A stretch of DNA of 64,000 nt from JAMCYG01 sp027365565 (GCA_027365565.1 DAHXMI010000004.1:71142-135141); one strand, 5' to 3'. Numbered from the stretch's first letter, positions 16,958-25,787 are shown. Notes: generated by a model from the letters alone, not told the origin. Numbers and translations are program-made.

Positions 16958-17542
16958 TTATCTGTAAGATGTCTGGAACCTCGCACGGGCCTTCGGGCCC
17001 TTGTACTTCTTCGGCTCCACCCTCCTGTAATCGTCAGTTAGAAGGTACTTGCTGTGAGACGCGTAGAGCCTCCTTATAGAGTCGCTGCCCGTGTATTCTA
17101 TTATTCCCTTCGCTATAGCGTTCCTCGCCGCCTGCGCCTGCGAGCTGAATCCCCCGCCGCTCACGCTTACGCTTATGTCGACCCTGTTGGCCAGCTCGGC
17201 CGTTATGTCTGACATCCTTATCGGCTCCATGACAACCGAGACGAGGCTCTTCTGCGGGAACGTGCTTATGTCGAAGCCGTTTATGCGCACCGCGCCGTGC
17301 CCCTCCTTTATCGCGGCCCTTGCCACCGCCTCCTTCCTCTTGGCATGGACCAGCACGTGCTTCACGCCCTTCTGCTTCTTCTTCGCCGGAGCGGCAGATG
17401 TGGATGCTGACGATGCGGCCGCGCCTTTCGCGCGCGGCGTCCTCTTCGCCTTCTTCTCGGGCTGCGCTGCTGCTACCGCAGTTGCCGCGGCTGGCTGTTC
17501 TGCCGCCGAAACCTTTGCCGTTTCAATCGCTTCTTCTGCCAT
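16958..17542 (-). CDS. rpsI: 30S ribosomal protein S9 (uS9) with long N-terminal extension
   Basis: The C-terminal ~135 residues match archaeal uS9: VHAKRKEAVARAAIKEGHG, VSVSGGGFSSQAQAARNAIA and the KARARFQTSYR terminus that contacts P-site tRNA. The first ~60 residues are an extra Ala/Lys/Pro-rich low-complexity region absent from standard S9. The ATG at 17542 was chosen over GTG at 17551. It starts 13 bases after the L13 stop. Confidence 0.95.
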   Translation of the reverse strand: MAEEAIETAKVSAAEQPAAATAVAAAQPEKKAKRTPRAKGAAASSASTSAAPAKKKQKGVKHVLVHAKRKEAVARAAIKEGHGAVRINGFDISTFPQKSLVSVVMEPIRMSDITAELANRVDISVSVSGGGFSSQAQAARNAIAKGIIEYTGSDSIRRLYASHSKYLLTDDYRRVEPKKYKGPKARARFQTSYR

Positions 17543-17555
17543 TATCGTCACTTCT

Positions 17556-18041
17556 TTATTTCTCGAACTTGTTGTAGCCGAGAGCCTTCGAGAGCTCCGA
17601 GATCCTCGTGTACCTTACATAGAGCTTGTCCGGCTCCTTGCCCTTGTATTCGACCGGCTTCACACCCTTGAACTCGTCCGGCACGCCCATGAACACCCTG
17701 AGCAGCCTGAACGCGGTCTTGCCCTTCGGTCTGTGATAAGGCAGCATGCCCCTCACTACGCGCTTCACGAGCATGTCCGGCCTCCTCGGCCAGTACGGCG
17801 AGTGCTCTGGGTTAGCCTTGTCCTGGAGATCCAGCCTAGTCTTGTACTTCGCCGTGAGCACTTTCGGATCCCCTGTTATTATCGCAGATTCGGCGTTTAT
17901 TATCGCTACCTTCTTGCCTGCCAGCAGCTCCTTCGCCGCGCTCGTCGCAAGCCTGCCGAGCACCTTCTCAGTTGCGTCGAAGACTACGTAGTCGCCGGCC
18001 TTTTCCTTGCCTTCCTTTGGCTTCGTGAGCTTCATGATCAT
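17556..18041 (-). CDS. rplM: 50S ribosomal protein L13 (uL13)
   Basis: About 161 residues matching archaeal uL13: VVFDATEKVLGRLATSAAKE, INAESAIITG and MLVKRVVRGMLPYHRPKGK. The ATG at 18041 overlaps the L18e stop codon by one base (TGATG), a typical coupled junction. It is in the conserved L18e-L13-S9 order. Confidence 0.96.
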   Translation of the reverse strand: MIMKLTKPKEGKEKAGDYVVFDATEKVLGRLATSAAKELLAGKKVAIINAESAIITGDPKVLTAKYKTRLDLQDKANPEHSPYWPRRPDMLVKRVVRGMLPYHRPKGKTAFRLLRVFMGVPDEFKGVKPVEYKGKEPDKLYVRYTRISELSKALGYNKFEK

Positions 18042-18391
18042 CACACTATGAGTTTTGCGTTCTTCGCCTTCAAGGCCTCCGCGAGGGGGACCAGGCTGCA
18101 GTTCGCCTTCTTCAGCTCTTTCCTTGCCGATTCCGAGAGCTCCATCGCGGCTATGCTCACCTTGTGGTCCATCGAGCCTATCGACAGGACCTTTCCGGGA
18201 ACTATGACCGCGTCGCCCTCCTTCGTGCTTCCGTTTATCCTGAATATGTTGACGCTTGGCCTCTGCCTTGAGGGCTTGCCAGCGAACTTGTATATCCTCT
18301 TCGAGAGGCCTGCGCGCTCCTTTGAAGAGCGCATCGCCTCAAGCTCCGCAAGCCACTTAACTACTACATCCTTTTCCGGTTGCTTCCTCAT
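18041..18391 (-). CDS. 50S ribosomal protein L18e (eL18)
   Basis: A 116-residue archaeal/eukaryotic-type protein: GKPSRQRPSVNIFRINGSTK and GDAVIVPGKVLSIGSMDHKV are typical of L18e. The start at 18391 was chosen because longer frames would run into the tRNA-Leu gene at 18409-18495. Being an L18e rather than bacterial L15-type neighbour, it supports the archaeal assignment. Confidence 0.94.
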   Translation of the reverse strand: MRKQPEKDVVVKWLAELEAMRSSKERAGLSKRIYKFAGKPSRQRPSVNIFRINGSTKEGDAVIVPGKVLSIGSMDHKVSIAAMELSESARKELKKANCSLVPLAEALKAKNAKLIV

Positions 18392-18408
18392 CAGCTGCAC
18401 CTTTCCTT

Positions 18409-18495
18409 TGCGGAGGGTGAGATTTGAACTCACGCAGTCACTAAAGACACTGACCCCTCAAGCCAGCGCATTTGGCCGGGCTCTGCCACCTCCGC
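18409..18495 (-). tRNA. tRNA-Leu (anticodon GAG), no intron
   Basis: A type II tRNA of 87 bases. Acceptor GCGGAGG pairs with CCTCCGC, discriminator A. Anticodon arm CTGGC/GTCAG with loop TTGAGGG gives GAG. A long variable arm and T arm GTGAG/CTCAC with loop TTCAAAT are present. It sits between rpo3 and L18e, a position where many archaea keep a tRNA-Leu. Confidence 0.93.
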
Positions 18496-18502
18496 GTGAA
18501 TC

Positions 18503-19078
18503 TCAGAGCTTCTTGACACCTTTCTCGACGTCCTTGAGCTCTTGTTTTATTACCTCCAAAGCCTTATTAACTATTTCCTTGGGTGGCATCTGGCCAAATG
18601 TCTCAACGTAAAACTCATATGTGTCATCGTTCTTCATTTCATAAGTGATTAGGCCTGGCTGGAACTTAGCATGCTTGATCCCCATGCCCATGACCGCCTT
18701 GCCCTCGAGCCTCAGCTTCTGCTCATCGTCCAGTTTCATTATTGGTATGTCTCCGTTCGCGACCTTGACCACCTTGTCTGCCGTGTCGAGGTCCCTGGAA
18801 TAAGCGGTGCCCTTGCCCTGCTTGTCAAGCGTGAACAGTATCTCGTCTGTATCGCTGTATCCCTTCGAAGGAGTCAGTATTGGTATGAGCCCGAGCCTGT
18901 GCGCTATGTACTCGTCAAACATCGAGGTCGTATTCTCGTGTATCGTCACCTTGTCGATCGCGAATGTCTTGACGCTGTTCATCGCGATCCTTCTCAGCGC
19001 GTTGGCAGTCGCATGGTTCGTGCCGCTGAGCCTGAACCTGAACGTCTTGTCATTGTCCTCGAGGATTTCGATCTTCAT
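18503..19078 (-). CDS. DNA-directed RNA polymerase subunit D (Rpo3)
   Basis: The 191-residue protein matches archaeal Rpo3, the alpha-like assembly subunit: FRLSGTNHATANALRRIAMN, the IHENTTSMFDEYIAHRLGL motif and a C-terminal dimerisation helix. It is shorter than Fe-S-containing forms and has no cysteine, so it lacks the ferredoxin-like cluster insertion. ATG at 19078 is preceded by GAGTGA; an adjacent TTG at 19081 is less likely. It heads the rpo3-tRNA-Leu-L18e-L13-S9-rpoN-tRNA-Pro-S2 cluster. Confidence 0.96.
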   Translation of the reverse strand: MKIEILEDNDKTFRFRLSGTNHATANALRRIAMNSVKTFAIDKVTIHENTTSMFDEYIAHRLGLIPILTPSKGYSDTDEILFTLDKQGKGTAYSRDLDTADKVVKVANGDIPIMKLDDEQKLRLEGKAVMGMGIKHAKFQPGLITYEMKNDDTYEFYVETFGQMPPKEIVNKALEVIKQELKDVEKGVKKL

Positions 19079-19225
19079 CAAGTCACTCTTTCGATAGGTA
19101 GCCCGCGCGGAATACGTAAGCGCAGGGTATTAAGCATGCGTTGATATAAGTAGCTATGCCTATTGCGAATACTATTTATGTTGCGAAGGTTTAAATAGAT
19201 TTATACGTGGGCGGGAGGTGTTTGG

Positions 19226-19834
19226 TTGGGCTTTGAGGAAGTGGTGGCAAAGGAATCTGCGCAGAAGGATTTCGGTTCGGAGCGATACGCAAGGCAATAC
19301 AGGGCCCGCAGCCACATCTCCATCAGCAAAGTGGACGAGTTCGGCTCTTCCGTGTATGTGGGCACGGATGGCTACACATCTGCGAGATACTCTGAATCGG
19401 CAGCGCCCGCATACATCGCGGCCAAGGGGCTTTCGTACGACTGGGTAGTCACGCTGTATGACATAAACAGCAATACGGGAGGGATGTGGAGGTCTTACAA
19501 GGCCGATTTCATGCAGGAGATGGAAACGTTCATGAAGCAGTTGCCGAGGAGCGCCGACGTGGAAGCCAGGATAATAGGGCTGCAGGACGACCAGGATACC
19601 GCGGCACTGAAAAAGACGCTGTCTTTCCTCAATAAACACAAAATAACCTTGATGGAAGCGGATCTGTTCGGAGACGAGATTAGGCATGTCGCGTTCGACC
19701 TCAAGAGAGGCATGACGTTCGACATCCTTCTCGAGAACAGGATATACAGGCCAGGTGAGCTGAAGAACGCCGGGACTGCGGACCAGTTCGAGGCGCAGCT
19801 CAGGACGGAACTCAATGCGAAGCCCGGACAGTGA
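19226..19834 (+). CDS. Unrecognised soluble protein with TTG start
   Basis: A 202-residue soluble protein with no membrane helix. The TTG at 19226 is preceded by a strong GGAGGTG site five bases upstream and a TATA-like TTTAAATAG near 19190, so the non-ATG start is well supported. The N-terminus is charged and Tyr/Arg/Ser-rich (SERYARQYRARSHISISK), the centre has a YDWVVTLYDI strand, and the C-terminal half is alpha/beta with a QDDQDTAALKKTLSFLNK helix. It ends 23 bases inside the convergent phosphodiesterase gene. No family recognised. Confidence 0.75.
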   Translation: MGFEEVVAKESAQKDFGSERYARQYRARSHISISKVDEFGSSVYVGTDGYTSARYSESAAPAYIAAKGLSYDWVVTLYDINSNTGGMWRSYKADFMQEMETFMKQLPRSADVEARIIGLQDDQDTAALKKTLSFLNKHKITLMEADLFGDEIRHVAFDLKRGMTFDILLENRIYRPGELKNAGTADQFEAQLRTELNAKPGQ

Positions 19835-20363
19835 AGATATCCGTGTACTCCGGCCCTTCGGGCATTAGCACGCTCCGCTTCAGCTTCACCGAATCGCATA
19901 TGAAGGAACCGAAGTCGTGGTCCCTGTATTCCTTTATGCGTTCCGCCAGCTCCCTGCTGTGCGACTGGTTCCTGACGCGCGCTATGGTTATGTGCGGTGA
20001 GAATTCCCTCTCTTCGACTTCTATGCCTACACCCTTTGCAATATCTCTGAGGCGCGCGCTAAGCTCTTCCAGCTCTTCTCTTCCTTTGGCTACGCCTGCG
20101 AATATTACCCTGGGCCTGTCTGAGAATGCGCTTATGCCTTTGACCTGGACCACGAACTTCCTGAATGAGAAATCCGAGAGTGCTCCTACAAGAGCGTCGA
20201 TCTTGCCCCTTGAGACATTGCCGAGGAATGCGGAAGTGACATGCCTCTGATCGCTCCTCACTTTCCTTAGATATTCCGCATCCAGCCATTCAATGCCAGA
20301 CAGGTCCAGCACCTTTGCAGGGGCCTCGACGGCGAGGAAGAACCTGGTGCCTACACCGGACAT
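19812..20363 (-). CDS. thpR: RNA 2',3'-cyclic phosphodiesterase (2H family, LigT/ThpR-like)
   Basis: A 183-residue 2H phosphoesterase. Both catalytic motifs are present: HVTSAFLG (H-x-T/S) near residue 41 and HITIARV near residue 128. The N-terminal TRFFLAVEAP is the usual family start. In archaea these proteins hydrolyse 2',3'-cyclic phosphate ends to 2'-phosphates, for example after tRNA splicing. That may be relevant here, since several tRNAs nearby contain introns, but the link is inference. Overlaps the convergent upstream-strand gene by 23 bases. Confidence 0.9.
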   Translation of the reverse strand: MSGVGTRFFLAVEAPAKVLDLSGIEWLDAEYLRKVRSDQRHVTSAFLGNVSRGKIDALVGALSDFSFRKFVVQVKGISAFSDRPRVIFAGVAKGREELEELSARLRDIAKGVGIEVEEREFSPHITIARVRNQSHSRELAERIKEYRDHDFGSFICDSVKLKRSVLMPEGPEYTDIFTVRASH

Positions 20364-20374
20364 GGCAACACCGT

Positions 20375-21940
20375 TTAGTGCGTGAACATCTCAGCATATG
20401 AGCTGAGCATGCTGACGGAACTGCCGACAAGCGGCACACCGCGCGTCAGGCGCCTTATACCTTTGAGGTCGCCCCTGTCTGCGCCGCCGAAGTATATGAG
20501 GAGCGCAGGATACAGCAGTATCTGCTCGATGAAAGCGGCTGCGAGGAGCATGATGTAATTGCTTACCACGAACATTATAGGCACTATCAGCGCTGCGCTT
20601 ACCGCACCGGCGAGAACCGTCCTGTAGGTCTTGCCGAATGATATTTTCACACCCATGTGCTTCCTTATGCCGTACAGGTACATCACGTTGGCTACGATTG
20701 GGCCGATTAGGTACAGCACGAGCGCGGCACCGATGCCCTTCGTGTAGTATATGAGGAAAGGTATCGATGCCAGCTGCACAAGGCTGACCACGGCACTGTA
20801 CTTGAACAGGTGCCTGGTCTTGCCGTTGCTTACGAACATCACTGATGCATAGCTGCCTGCAAGGCTGAACAGTATGCCCAGTGCCATTATTAGTATGTAA
20901 GTCGGCGCGAGCTTATAGATCCCGCTGAATGCCACATATGAGAACGGCTTCGCCAGCACCGCTATGAACAGCAGCATCGGAGCCGAGAATATCATTGCAT
21001 AGTGCATCGCGCTGTTGTAGAACTCGCTGCTCCTCTTCTTTTTGTTCTTGGATACCGATACAGATGAGAATGCCGATATGAGCGATATGCTTATCGAGCC
21101 GACGACGATGTCCACCATCGAGCCCAGCTTCGATGCCACGCCGAAGTTTCCTACTATCACGCTCGTGGCGAGCAGCCCGAGCACTACCAAAGTCATGTTT
21201 GACACGAGGGATCCAAGGACGTTCGAGCCTGCGATCGGCAGCGCGAAGCGGAATATGCGCGATATCTCCCCGCGGTTCGGTGCGGAAAGGCGTGCCATGC
21301 CGCCGAAGAATATGTAGTATAGTGACATGGCGTTTGCCGCAGCCATGCCAATCATGAGGCCTATGATTGGGCCGAGCGCCCCGAAGCCCAGGAGCACGAG
21401 CGCCACGCTGGCGGTCGATTGGAACGCTGCCTGCGTGATAATCACTACGCCGACGCGCCTGCCATTGCCATAGCCGACCAGGGCTGAATAAGAGACATAG
21501 AAAATCATCGACAGCAGCACTATTACCGATGCGATCTCCACCAGGTATTGGTAGCCCTGCGCATGCATCACCTGGGTGGTGATGGCGCTGCCGAGGGCGA
21601 ATGCAAATACCGTAAGTATGGCGCCGGCCGCGAGAACGATGTAAAGGCTGTTGGAGAGAAGCGGCCCTATCTTCTCCTTCTCGTGCTTTTCGACGTATTC
21701 TGACACGAACTTGTTTGCTGCACTGTCCAACCCGAGGGAACCGAATGCGCTGAATATGCCTATTATCGCAATTGCAAGTGTGTAAACGCCGTACTGCGAA
21801 GGCCCGAGGACCCTGGCGACTACCACGAAAGAGATCGCAAGAAGCACGAACGAGAGCAGCTTGCCGAGCAGCAAGTAGCTCGCCATCTTCGCGGTCCTTG
21901 CTCCAAGGCTTTCCACCTGCTCCTCTTCCAGGTATTCCAT
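20375..21940 (-). CDS. Polysaccharide flippase (MATE/Wzx-like, MOP superfamily)
   Basis: A 521-residue polytopic membrane protein with about 14 hydrophobic helices and the family start FVVVARVLGPSQYGVYTLA followed by GSLGLDSAANKFVSEY. Wzx-like proteins flip lipid-linked oligosaccharides across the membrane. The DPM-like GT2 gene lies directly upstream with a 12-base gap on the same strand, supporting a glycan assembly role such as protein N-glycosylation or surface polysaccharide. ATG at 21940 preferred over TTG at 21952. Confidence 0.9.
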   Translation of the reverse strand: MEYLEEEQVESLGARTAKMASYLLLGKLLSFVLLAISFVVVARVLGPSQYGVYTLAIAIIGIFSAFGSLGLDSAANKFVSEYVEKHEKEKIGPLLSNSLYIVLAAGAILTVFAFALGSAITTQVMHAQGYQYLVEIASVIVLLSMIFYVSYSALVGYGNGRRVGVVIITQAAFQSTASVALVLLGFGALGPIIGLMIGMAAANAMSLYYIFFGGMARLSAPNRGEISRIFRFALPIAGSNVLGSLVSNMTLVVLGLLATSVIVGNFGVASKLGSMVDIVVGSISISLISAFSSVSVSKNKKKRSSEFYNSAMHYAMIFSAPMLLFIAVLAKPFSYVAFSGIYKLAPTYILIMALGILFSLAGSYASVMFVSNGKTRHLFKYSAVVSLVQLASIPFLIYYTKGIGAALVLYLIGPIVANVMYLYGIRKHMGVKISFGKTYRTVLAGAVSAALIVPIMFVVSNYIMLLAAAFIEQILLYPALLIYFGGADRGDLKGIRRLTRGVPLVGSSVSMLSSYAEMFTH

Positions 21941-21952
21941 CCAATCACGCAA

Positions 21953-22657
21953 CTATCTGAACGTTGAGTTCAGCACCCTAAGCATATGTATTATCTTAAG
22001 CTTCGACTTGCCGTGCCTCCTGTCCCTGAACGTTGAATATCCTATCTCCTTTATCCTGACAGACTTGTCGAGCATGCGCATCGTATCGAGCAGCACCTTG
22101 TAGCCCTTGTCCACGTATCCCTTCCTATTCTCCCTTATCACCTTCTGGAAGAGGTGCGTGCGTATGCCAAAAAATCCCGACATCATGTCACTGCACGTCG
22201 GCTTCCCGCGCAGCTTGAACACCGTGTATGATATCGTGTTTATGCCCTTGGAGAGTATCCGCCTGTGCAGCCCCCACTCCTTGACGCTGGTCCGTATGCC
22301 TATCGCCATGTCGTTCGAATCCAGGGCGTTACAGATTTTCTTTACGTTCTCTGCAGGATGCTGCATGTCGGCATCCATGACTATTATCTTCCTGGTCTTG
22401 GCATGCATCGCCGCATCGATGACGCTTACGGTCAGGCCGTGCGTCGGCGCCCTTCTCCTGTCCAGGAACATGGCCCTGCCGCCTAGCTCTCCGATCGCCT
22501 TCTCCGCCTCCTTCTTTGTCTTATCTGTAGACCCGTCATCGGACACGATCACGTGCACTCCCGCGTACCTTTTCGCGAGCTCTCTTATTATGCTCGAGAT
22601 GTTTCCCTCTTCGTTTAGCGTGGGAATTATTACTGTAAGATCGGAGTATTCAGCCAT
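21953..22657 (-). CDS. GT2 glycosyltransferase, polyprenyl-phosphate mannosyltransferase-like
   Basis: A 234-residue GT-A fold enzyme: VIIPTLNEEGNISSIIREL, SDDGSTDKTKKEA and the DxD motif IIVMDADMQHP. The C-terminus SKLKIIHMLRV matches DPM1/Alg5-type enzymes that load mannose or glucose on dolichol phosphate. There is no C-terminal membrane domain, so it is the soluble short form. It is followed by the flippase gene on the same strand. Confidence 0.9.
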   Translation of the reverse strand: MAEYSDLTVIIPTLNEEGNISSIIRELAKRYAGVHVIVSDDGSTDKTKKEAEKAIGELGGRAMFLDRRRAPTHGLTVSVIDAAMHAKTRKIIVMDADMQHPAENVKKICNALDSNDMAIGIRTSVKEWGLHRRILSKGINTISYTVFKLRGKPTCSDMMSGFFGIRTHLFQKVIRENRKGYVDKGYKVLLDTMRMLDKSVRIKEIGYSTFRDRRHGKSKLKIIHMLRVLNSTFR

Positions 22658-22804
22658 TCGAACGCCGGTGCCGCGCGTGCAATCTTTCTGTCTTTTATTG
22701 CTTATGTTGTCTATATTACTATATTGATTCTGGTTGGCGCTGTTTGCGGTTGTAGAATGTTATGATGCGATGCGATTTAAATTAGTGATGCTTGGCGTGT
22801 TTTG

Positions 22805-23536
22805 ATGGGTATTTACATAGTGATCCCGGCGTATAACGAGGAAGGTAGGATAACGAAGACCCTATCCGATTATGGAAGGCTGATAGGGAAGGTGGAAGGG
22901 CTCAGGATAATCGTCGTGTCGGAGAGTACTGACGGCACCGACGGCATAGTGCGCAAGCACGCGGAGAGGCACAAGGAGATATCGCTCATCCCGGGAAAGA
23001 CAAAGAGAGGGAAGGGCGGAGCGGTGATGGACGGCGTGAAGATGGCACTGAAGGGCGCGAAGGGAAGCGACATAATAGGGTTCATTGACGCGGACGACGC
23101 CGTGACGTCCAGCCAGTTCATGAGGCTCGTACGCGCCATCAGGGGATACGACTGTGTTATAGGCTCGAGATATCTTGATGGCAGCAGGATCGTCGGCAGG
23201 ATAACCGCGCGAAGGTTTATAGCAAGCAGGGTATACAACGCTCTCGTAAGGCTGCTCTTCGGCATGCATTACCGTGATACACAATGCGGAGCCAAGATAT
23301 TCCGCGCCGACGCGCTGCGCGGCATCGTGCGCAGGATAGAGGTAGACGGCCTTGGGTTCGACGTCAACATGCTCTACGAGCTGGAGCTGCAGGGCAGGCG
23401 CATACGGGAGTATCCCATAGAATATTTCGTCAAGAACACCGGGAGGAGCGTCACGGTAGGTCAGGTTCTTAAGATGTTCGTCAGCACAATATGGTACAGG
23501 ATGGATAGGGGAGGGCGCCGATGGATCTCAAAGTGA
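22805..23536 (+). CDS. GT2 glycosyltransferase, dolichol-phosphate sugar synthase-like
   Basis: A 243-residue GT-A glycosyltransferase with IYIVIPAYNEEGRITKTL, the loading loop KTKRGKGGAVMDGVK, the DxD motif GFIDADDAV and QCGAKIFRADALR, all typical of Alg5/DPM1-like enzymes. The ATG at 22805 directly follows a TTG at 22802; I use the ATG. Its last 16 bases overlap the XPF-like nuclease gene. It is divergent from the second GT2 and flippase pair, so the two glycosyltransferases share a regulatory region. Confidence 0.9.
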   Translation: MGIYIVIPAYNEEGRITKTLSDYGRLIGKVEGLRIIVVSESTDGTDGIVRKHAERHKEISLIPGKTKRGKGGAVMDGVKMALKGAKGSDIIGFIDADDAVTSSQFMRLVRAIRGYDCVIGSRYLDGSRIVGRITARRFIASRVYNALVRLLFGMHYRDTQCGAKIFRADALRGIVRRIEVDGLGFDVNMLYELELQGRRIREYPIEYFVKNTGRSVTVGQVLKMFVSTIWYRMDRGGRRWISK

Positions 23537-24168
23537 TAGTGGATCAGCGCGAAAGGAACACCTCGCTGCTGAAAAGGCTTGAGGAAATCGGAGTCTCGAT
23601 AGAGGTCAGGACGCTGCCGATCGCTGACTACATAATATCCGACAGGATAGCCATAGAAAGAAAGTCGCTCCACGACTTCGAGAGCTCAATAATGAGCGGT
23701 AGGCTCTTTGAACAGCTCGGACGGATGAAGGAGCACTACGCATCGCCGATAGTGATTCTCGAGGGGGAGCCTGGCGAGTTCAGGCTGAAAGGCAACGTGA
23801 TATCCAGCGCTATAGCGCACGTGTACGTGGAGTACGGCGCAGGGATACTTGTGTCGTACAGTCCGGAGAACACCGCGGACATGATAAAGAGCATTGCAAA
23901 ATACGAGCAGTATGGAAATGCGAGGGCGCCTTCGCTGAAGGGGAGTGCAAAGGCCTATGCCGACAGCCAGTTCCAGGAATATGTGATAGGCAATCTGCCG
24001 GGAGTCGGGCCGAAGCTGGCAAGATCCCTCCTGAAACATTTCGGCAGCATAAGCAGCATCGTAGGCGCTTCTGTGGGCGACCTGACGAAAGTGGAAAAGA
24101 TAGGGAAGGTGAAGGCTGAGAGGATACATGGAATATTGCATTCCACATATAAGGCGGAAATGGGCTGA
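23521..24168 (+). CDS. XPF/ERCC4-type structure-specific nuclease
   Basis: A 215-residue nuclease. Residues ~1-130 form the ERCC4 nuclease domain with VDQRER and the active-site ERKSLHDFE (ERKx3D). Residues ~150-210 form tandem helix-hairpin-helix units (NLPGVGPKLARSLLKHFG and KIGKVKAERIHGIL). There is no helicase domain, so it is the short crenarchaeal-like form rather than Hef. It cuts 3'-flap or branched DNA in repair and fork processing. No convincing C-terminal PCNA-binding motif is visible. It overlaps the upstream GT2 gene by 16 bases. Confidence 0.92.
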   Translation: MDLKVIVDQRERNTSLLKRLEEIGVSIEVRTLPIADYIISDRIAIERKSLHDFESSIMSGRLFEQLGRMKEHYASPIVILEGEPGEFRLKGNVISSAIAHVYVEYGAGILVSYSPENTADMIKSIAKYEQYGNARAPSLKGSAKAYADSQFQEYVIGNLPGVGPKLARSLLKHFGSISSIVGASVGDLTKVEKIGKVKAERIHGILHSTYKAEMG

Positions 24169-24178
24169 TGTCGGCCTT

Positions 24179-25558
24179 TCATACCTGCTTCTTCGGATCA
24201 AGAAGCTCGTCGAGCTCCTTTGCGCTGAGCACCTTCTTCTCGATGCACACCTGCTTTATTGTCTTGTCCTTGAGATACGCTTCCCTCGCTATCTCCGCTG
24301 CCTTTGCGTAGCCGAGTTTCGGGCTGAGAGCCGTGACAATAGAGAGGTTCTTTGACAGCTGCATTTCTATGCGGCGCGTGTTCGGTTTTATGCCTTTTAT
24401 GCACTTGTCGGCGAACGCGCGCATCGCGCCGGACAGGTAGCTTATCATGAACAATAGGTTATAGGCGATTATCGGCATGAAGACGTTGAGCTCCAGCTGC
24501 CCTGCATTGGCAGCCTCGGTTATCGCAGTGGCATTGCCGATCGCCTGGAAGCAGGCCATGTTCATCATCTCGGCCATGCTCGGGTTTATCTTGCCAGGCA
24601 TGATGGATGAGCCTGGCTGCACTTCCGGCAGTTTTATGTCGCCGAAGCCGTTAATCGGCCCGGAGCCGAGAAGGCGCATGTCGTTCGCTATCTTGTTGAC
24701 GATTACCGCAAGCTCCTTCATCGAATCCGCTACGCGAAGCTCCGCCATCTGGTTCTGCATGTATGAGAACTCGTACTTAGGCTGCAAGAAGCGCACGCCC
24801 GTGTACTTGTAGAGATTCTTGAGCACGCCATCCATATAGCCTTTTGAGACGTTTATGCCGGTGCCGACCGCAGTGCCGCCAAGCGGCACGGTTCTCAGCT
24901 TGTCGGCCGCTTCCTTTATCCCCTCTATCGCGAACGCGACTGCGCCATCATAGCCTGAGAACTCTTCTCCTAGAGTTATGGGCACCGCGTCCTGGAGGTG
25001 CGTCCTTCCCACCTTCACGATCCCGGAAAATTCCCTGCTCTTCTTGGCAAGGGCACCGCGCAGCCGCTCCGCTGCAGGGAGCAGCTCGCCCTTTATTTCC
25101 ATATAAGCGGCAAGGTGCACCGCAGTGTGGAACGTGTCGTTGGTCGACTGCGACATGTTGATGTGGTCATTCGGATGCACGACGCTGTAGTCGCCTTTCC
25201 TCCCGCCCAGAATCTCTATCGCGCGGTTTGCTATTACCTCGTTCAGGTTCATGTTGGTGCTTGTGCCGGCGCCCGCCTGGAATATATCGATGCTGAACTG
25301 GCTGTCAAACTTTCCGTTCGCTATCTCGTCGCATGCCTTCATTACCGCGGCGGCGCGCTTGATGCCGATCTTCGATGATAGCGCATTGGCCCCGGCGGCT
25401 GCCTTCTTCAGGATAGCGTACCAGTGGATGAACCCTGCGGGCAGGCTTATGCCCGATATCGAAAAATTGCCAAGGGCGCGCTGCGTCTCCGAGCCGTAAT
25501 AGGCGTCCGCAGGTATGCTGACATAACCAAGCACGTCCTTCTCTTTCCTGTATCTCAT
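24179..25558 (-). CDS. fumC: Class II fumarate hydratase (fumarase C family)
   Basis: A 459-residue enzyme of the fumarase/aspartase superfamily: SQSTNDTFHTAVH, KVGRTHLQDAVPITLGEEFS, LGGTAVGTGIN and the signature GSSIMPGKINP. The GRTHLQDAVP and LGGTAVGTGIN forms agree better with fumarase than aspartase (which usually has GRTQLQDAVPM). It interconverts fumarate and malate. It lies 54 bases downstream of the small membrane gene of the succinate dehydrogenase operon, so succinate to malate can be made by one transcript. ATG at 25558 follows a GGTGG-rich site; GTG at 25579 is an alternative. Confidence 0.9.
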   Translation of the reverse strand: MRYRKEKDVLGYVSIPADAYYGSETQRALGNFSISGISLPAGFIHWYAILKKAAAGANALSSKIGIKRAAAVMKACDEIANGKFDSQFSIDIFQAGAGTSTNMNLNEVIANRAIEILGGRKGDYSVVHPNDHINMSQSTNDTFHTAVHLAAYMEIKGELLPAAERLRGALAKKSREFSGIVKVGRTHLQDAVPITLGEEFSGYDGAVAFAIEGIKEAADKLRTVPLGGTAVGTGINVSKGYMDGVLKNLYKYTGVRFLQPKYEFSYMQNQMAELRVADSMKELAVIVNKIANDMRLLGSGPINGFGDIKLPEVQPGSSIMPGKINPSMAEMMNMACFQAIGNATAITEAANAGQLELNVFMPIIAYNLLFMISYLSGAMRAFADKCIKGIKPNTRRIEMQLSKNLSIVTALSPKLGYAKAAEIAREAYLKDKTIKQVCIEKKVLSAKELDELLDPKKQV

Positions 25559-25612
25559 GTCTCCACCACCTGAACGCACATACTGCTCTGCGCACTAATT
25601 TATTATGCGATG

Positions 25613-25783
25613 CTACAGCACGATCGAAATGAGAAATACAATGAACCCGACCGACACTGTAGCAACCGTATAAGCAGGAGTGAATGACGGCACGTACCTG
25701 TTCGCGAACCCTGCGGCCACCATAAGCATCAGCCCTATGAAGAAGAGCGGATATCTCAGCGCTTGCGGCAATAGCCTTCTCAT
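25613..25783 (-). CDS. Small two-helix membrane protein in succinate dehydrogenase operon (candidate anchor subunit)
   Basis: A 56-residue frame starting ATG at 25783, four bases after the stop of the upstream membrane subunit gene. The translation begins MRRLLPQALRYPLFFIG and has two hydrophobic segments (about residues 12-26 and 40-56) separated by a short polar loop with RYVPSFTP. Position, spacing and composition suggest a small membrane component of the succinate dehydrogenase complex, analogous to a SdhD, but there is no sequence family evidence. It is too short for common gene-finding cut-offs. Confidence 0.6.
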   Translation of the reverse strand: MRRLLPQALRYPLFFIGLMLMVAAGFANRYVPSFTPAYTVATVSVGFIVFLISIVL

Positions 25784-25787
25784 CGTA

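Noticed and set aside
19226..19834. Start at an internal ATG for this gene
   Set aside because: The TTG at 19226 has a strong GGAGGTG five bases upstream; no good ATG follows within the conserved-looking N-terminus.
24179..25558. Aspartase or argininosuccinate lyase instead of fumarase
   Set aside because: GRTHLQDAVP and LGGTAVGTGIN agree with fumarase; the succinate dehydrogenase operon fits too. Aspartase is not fully excluded.
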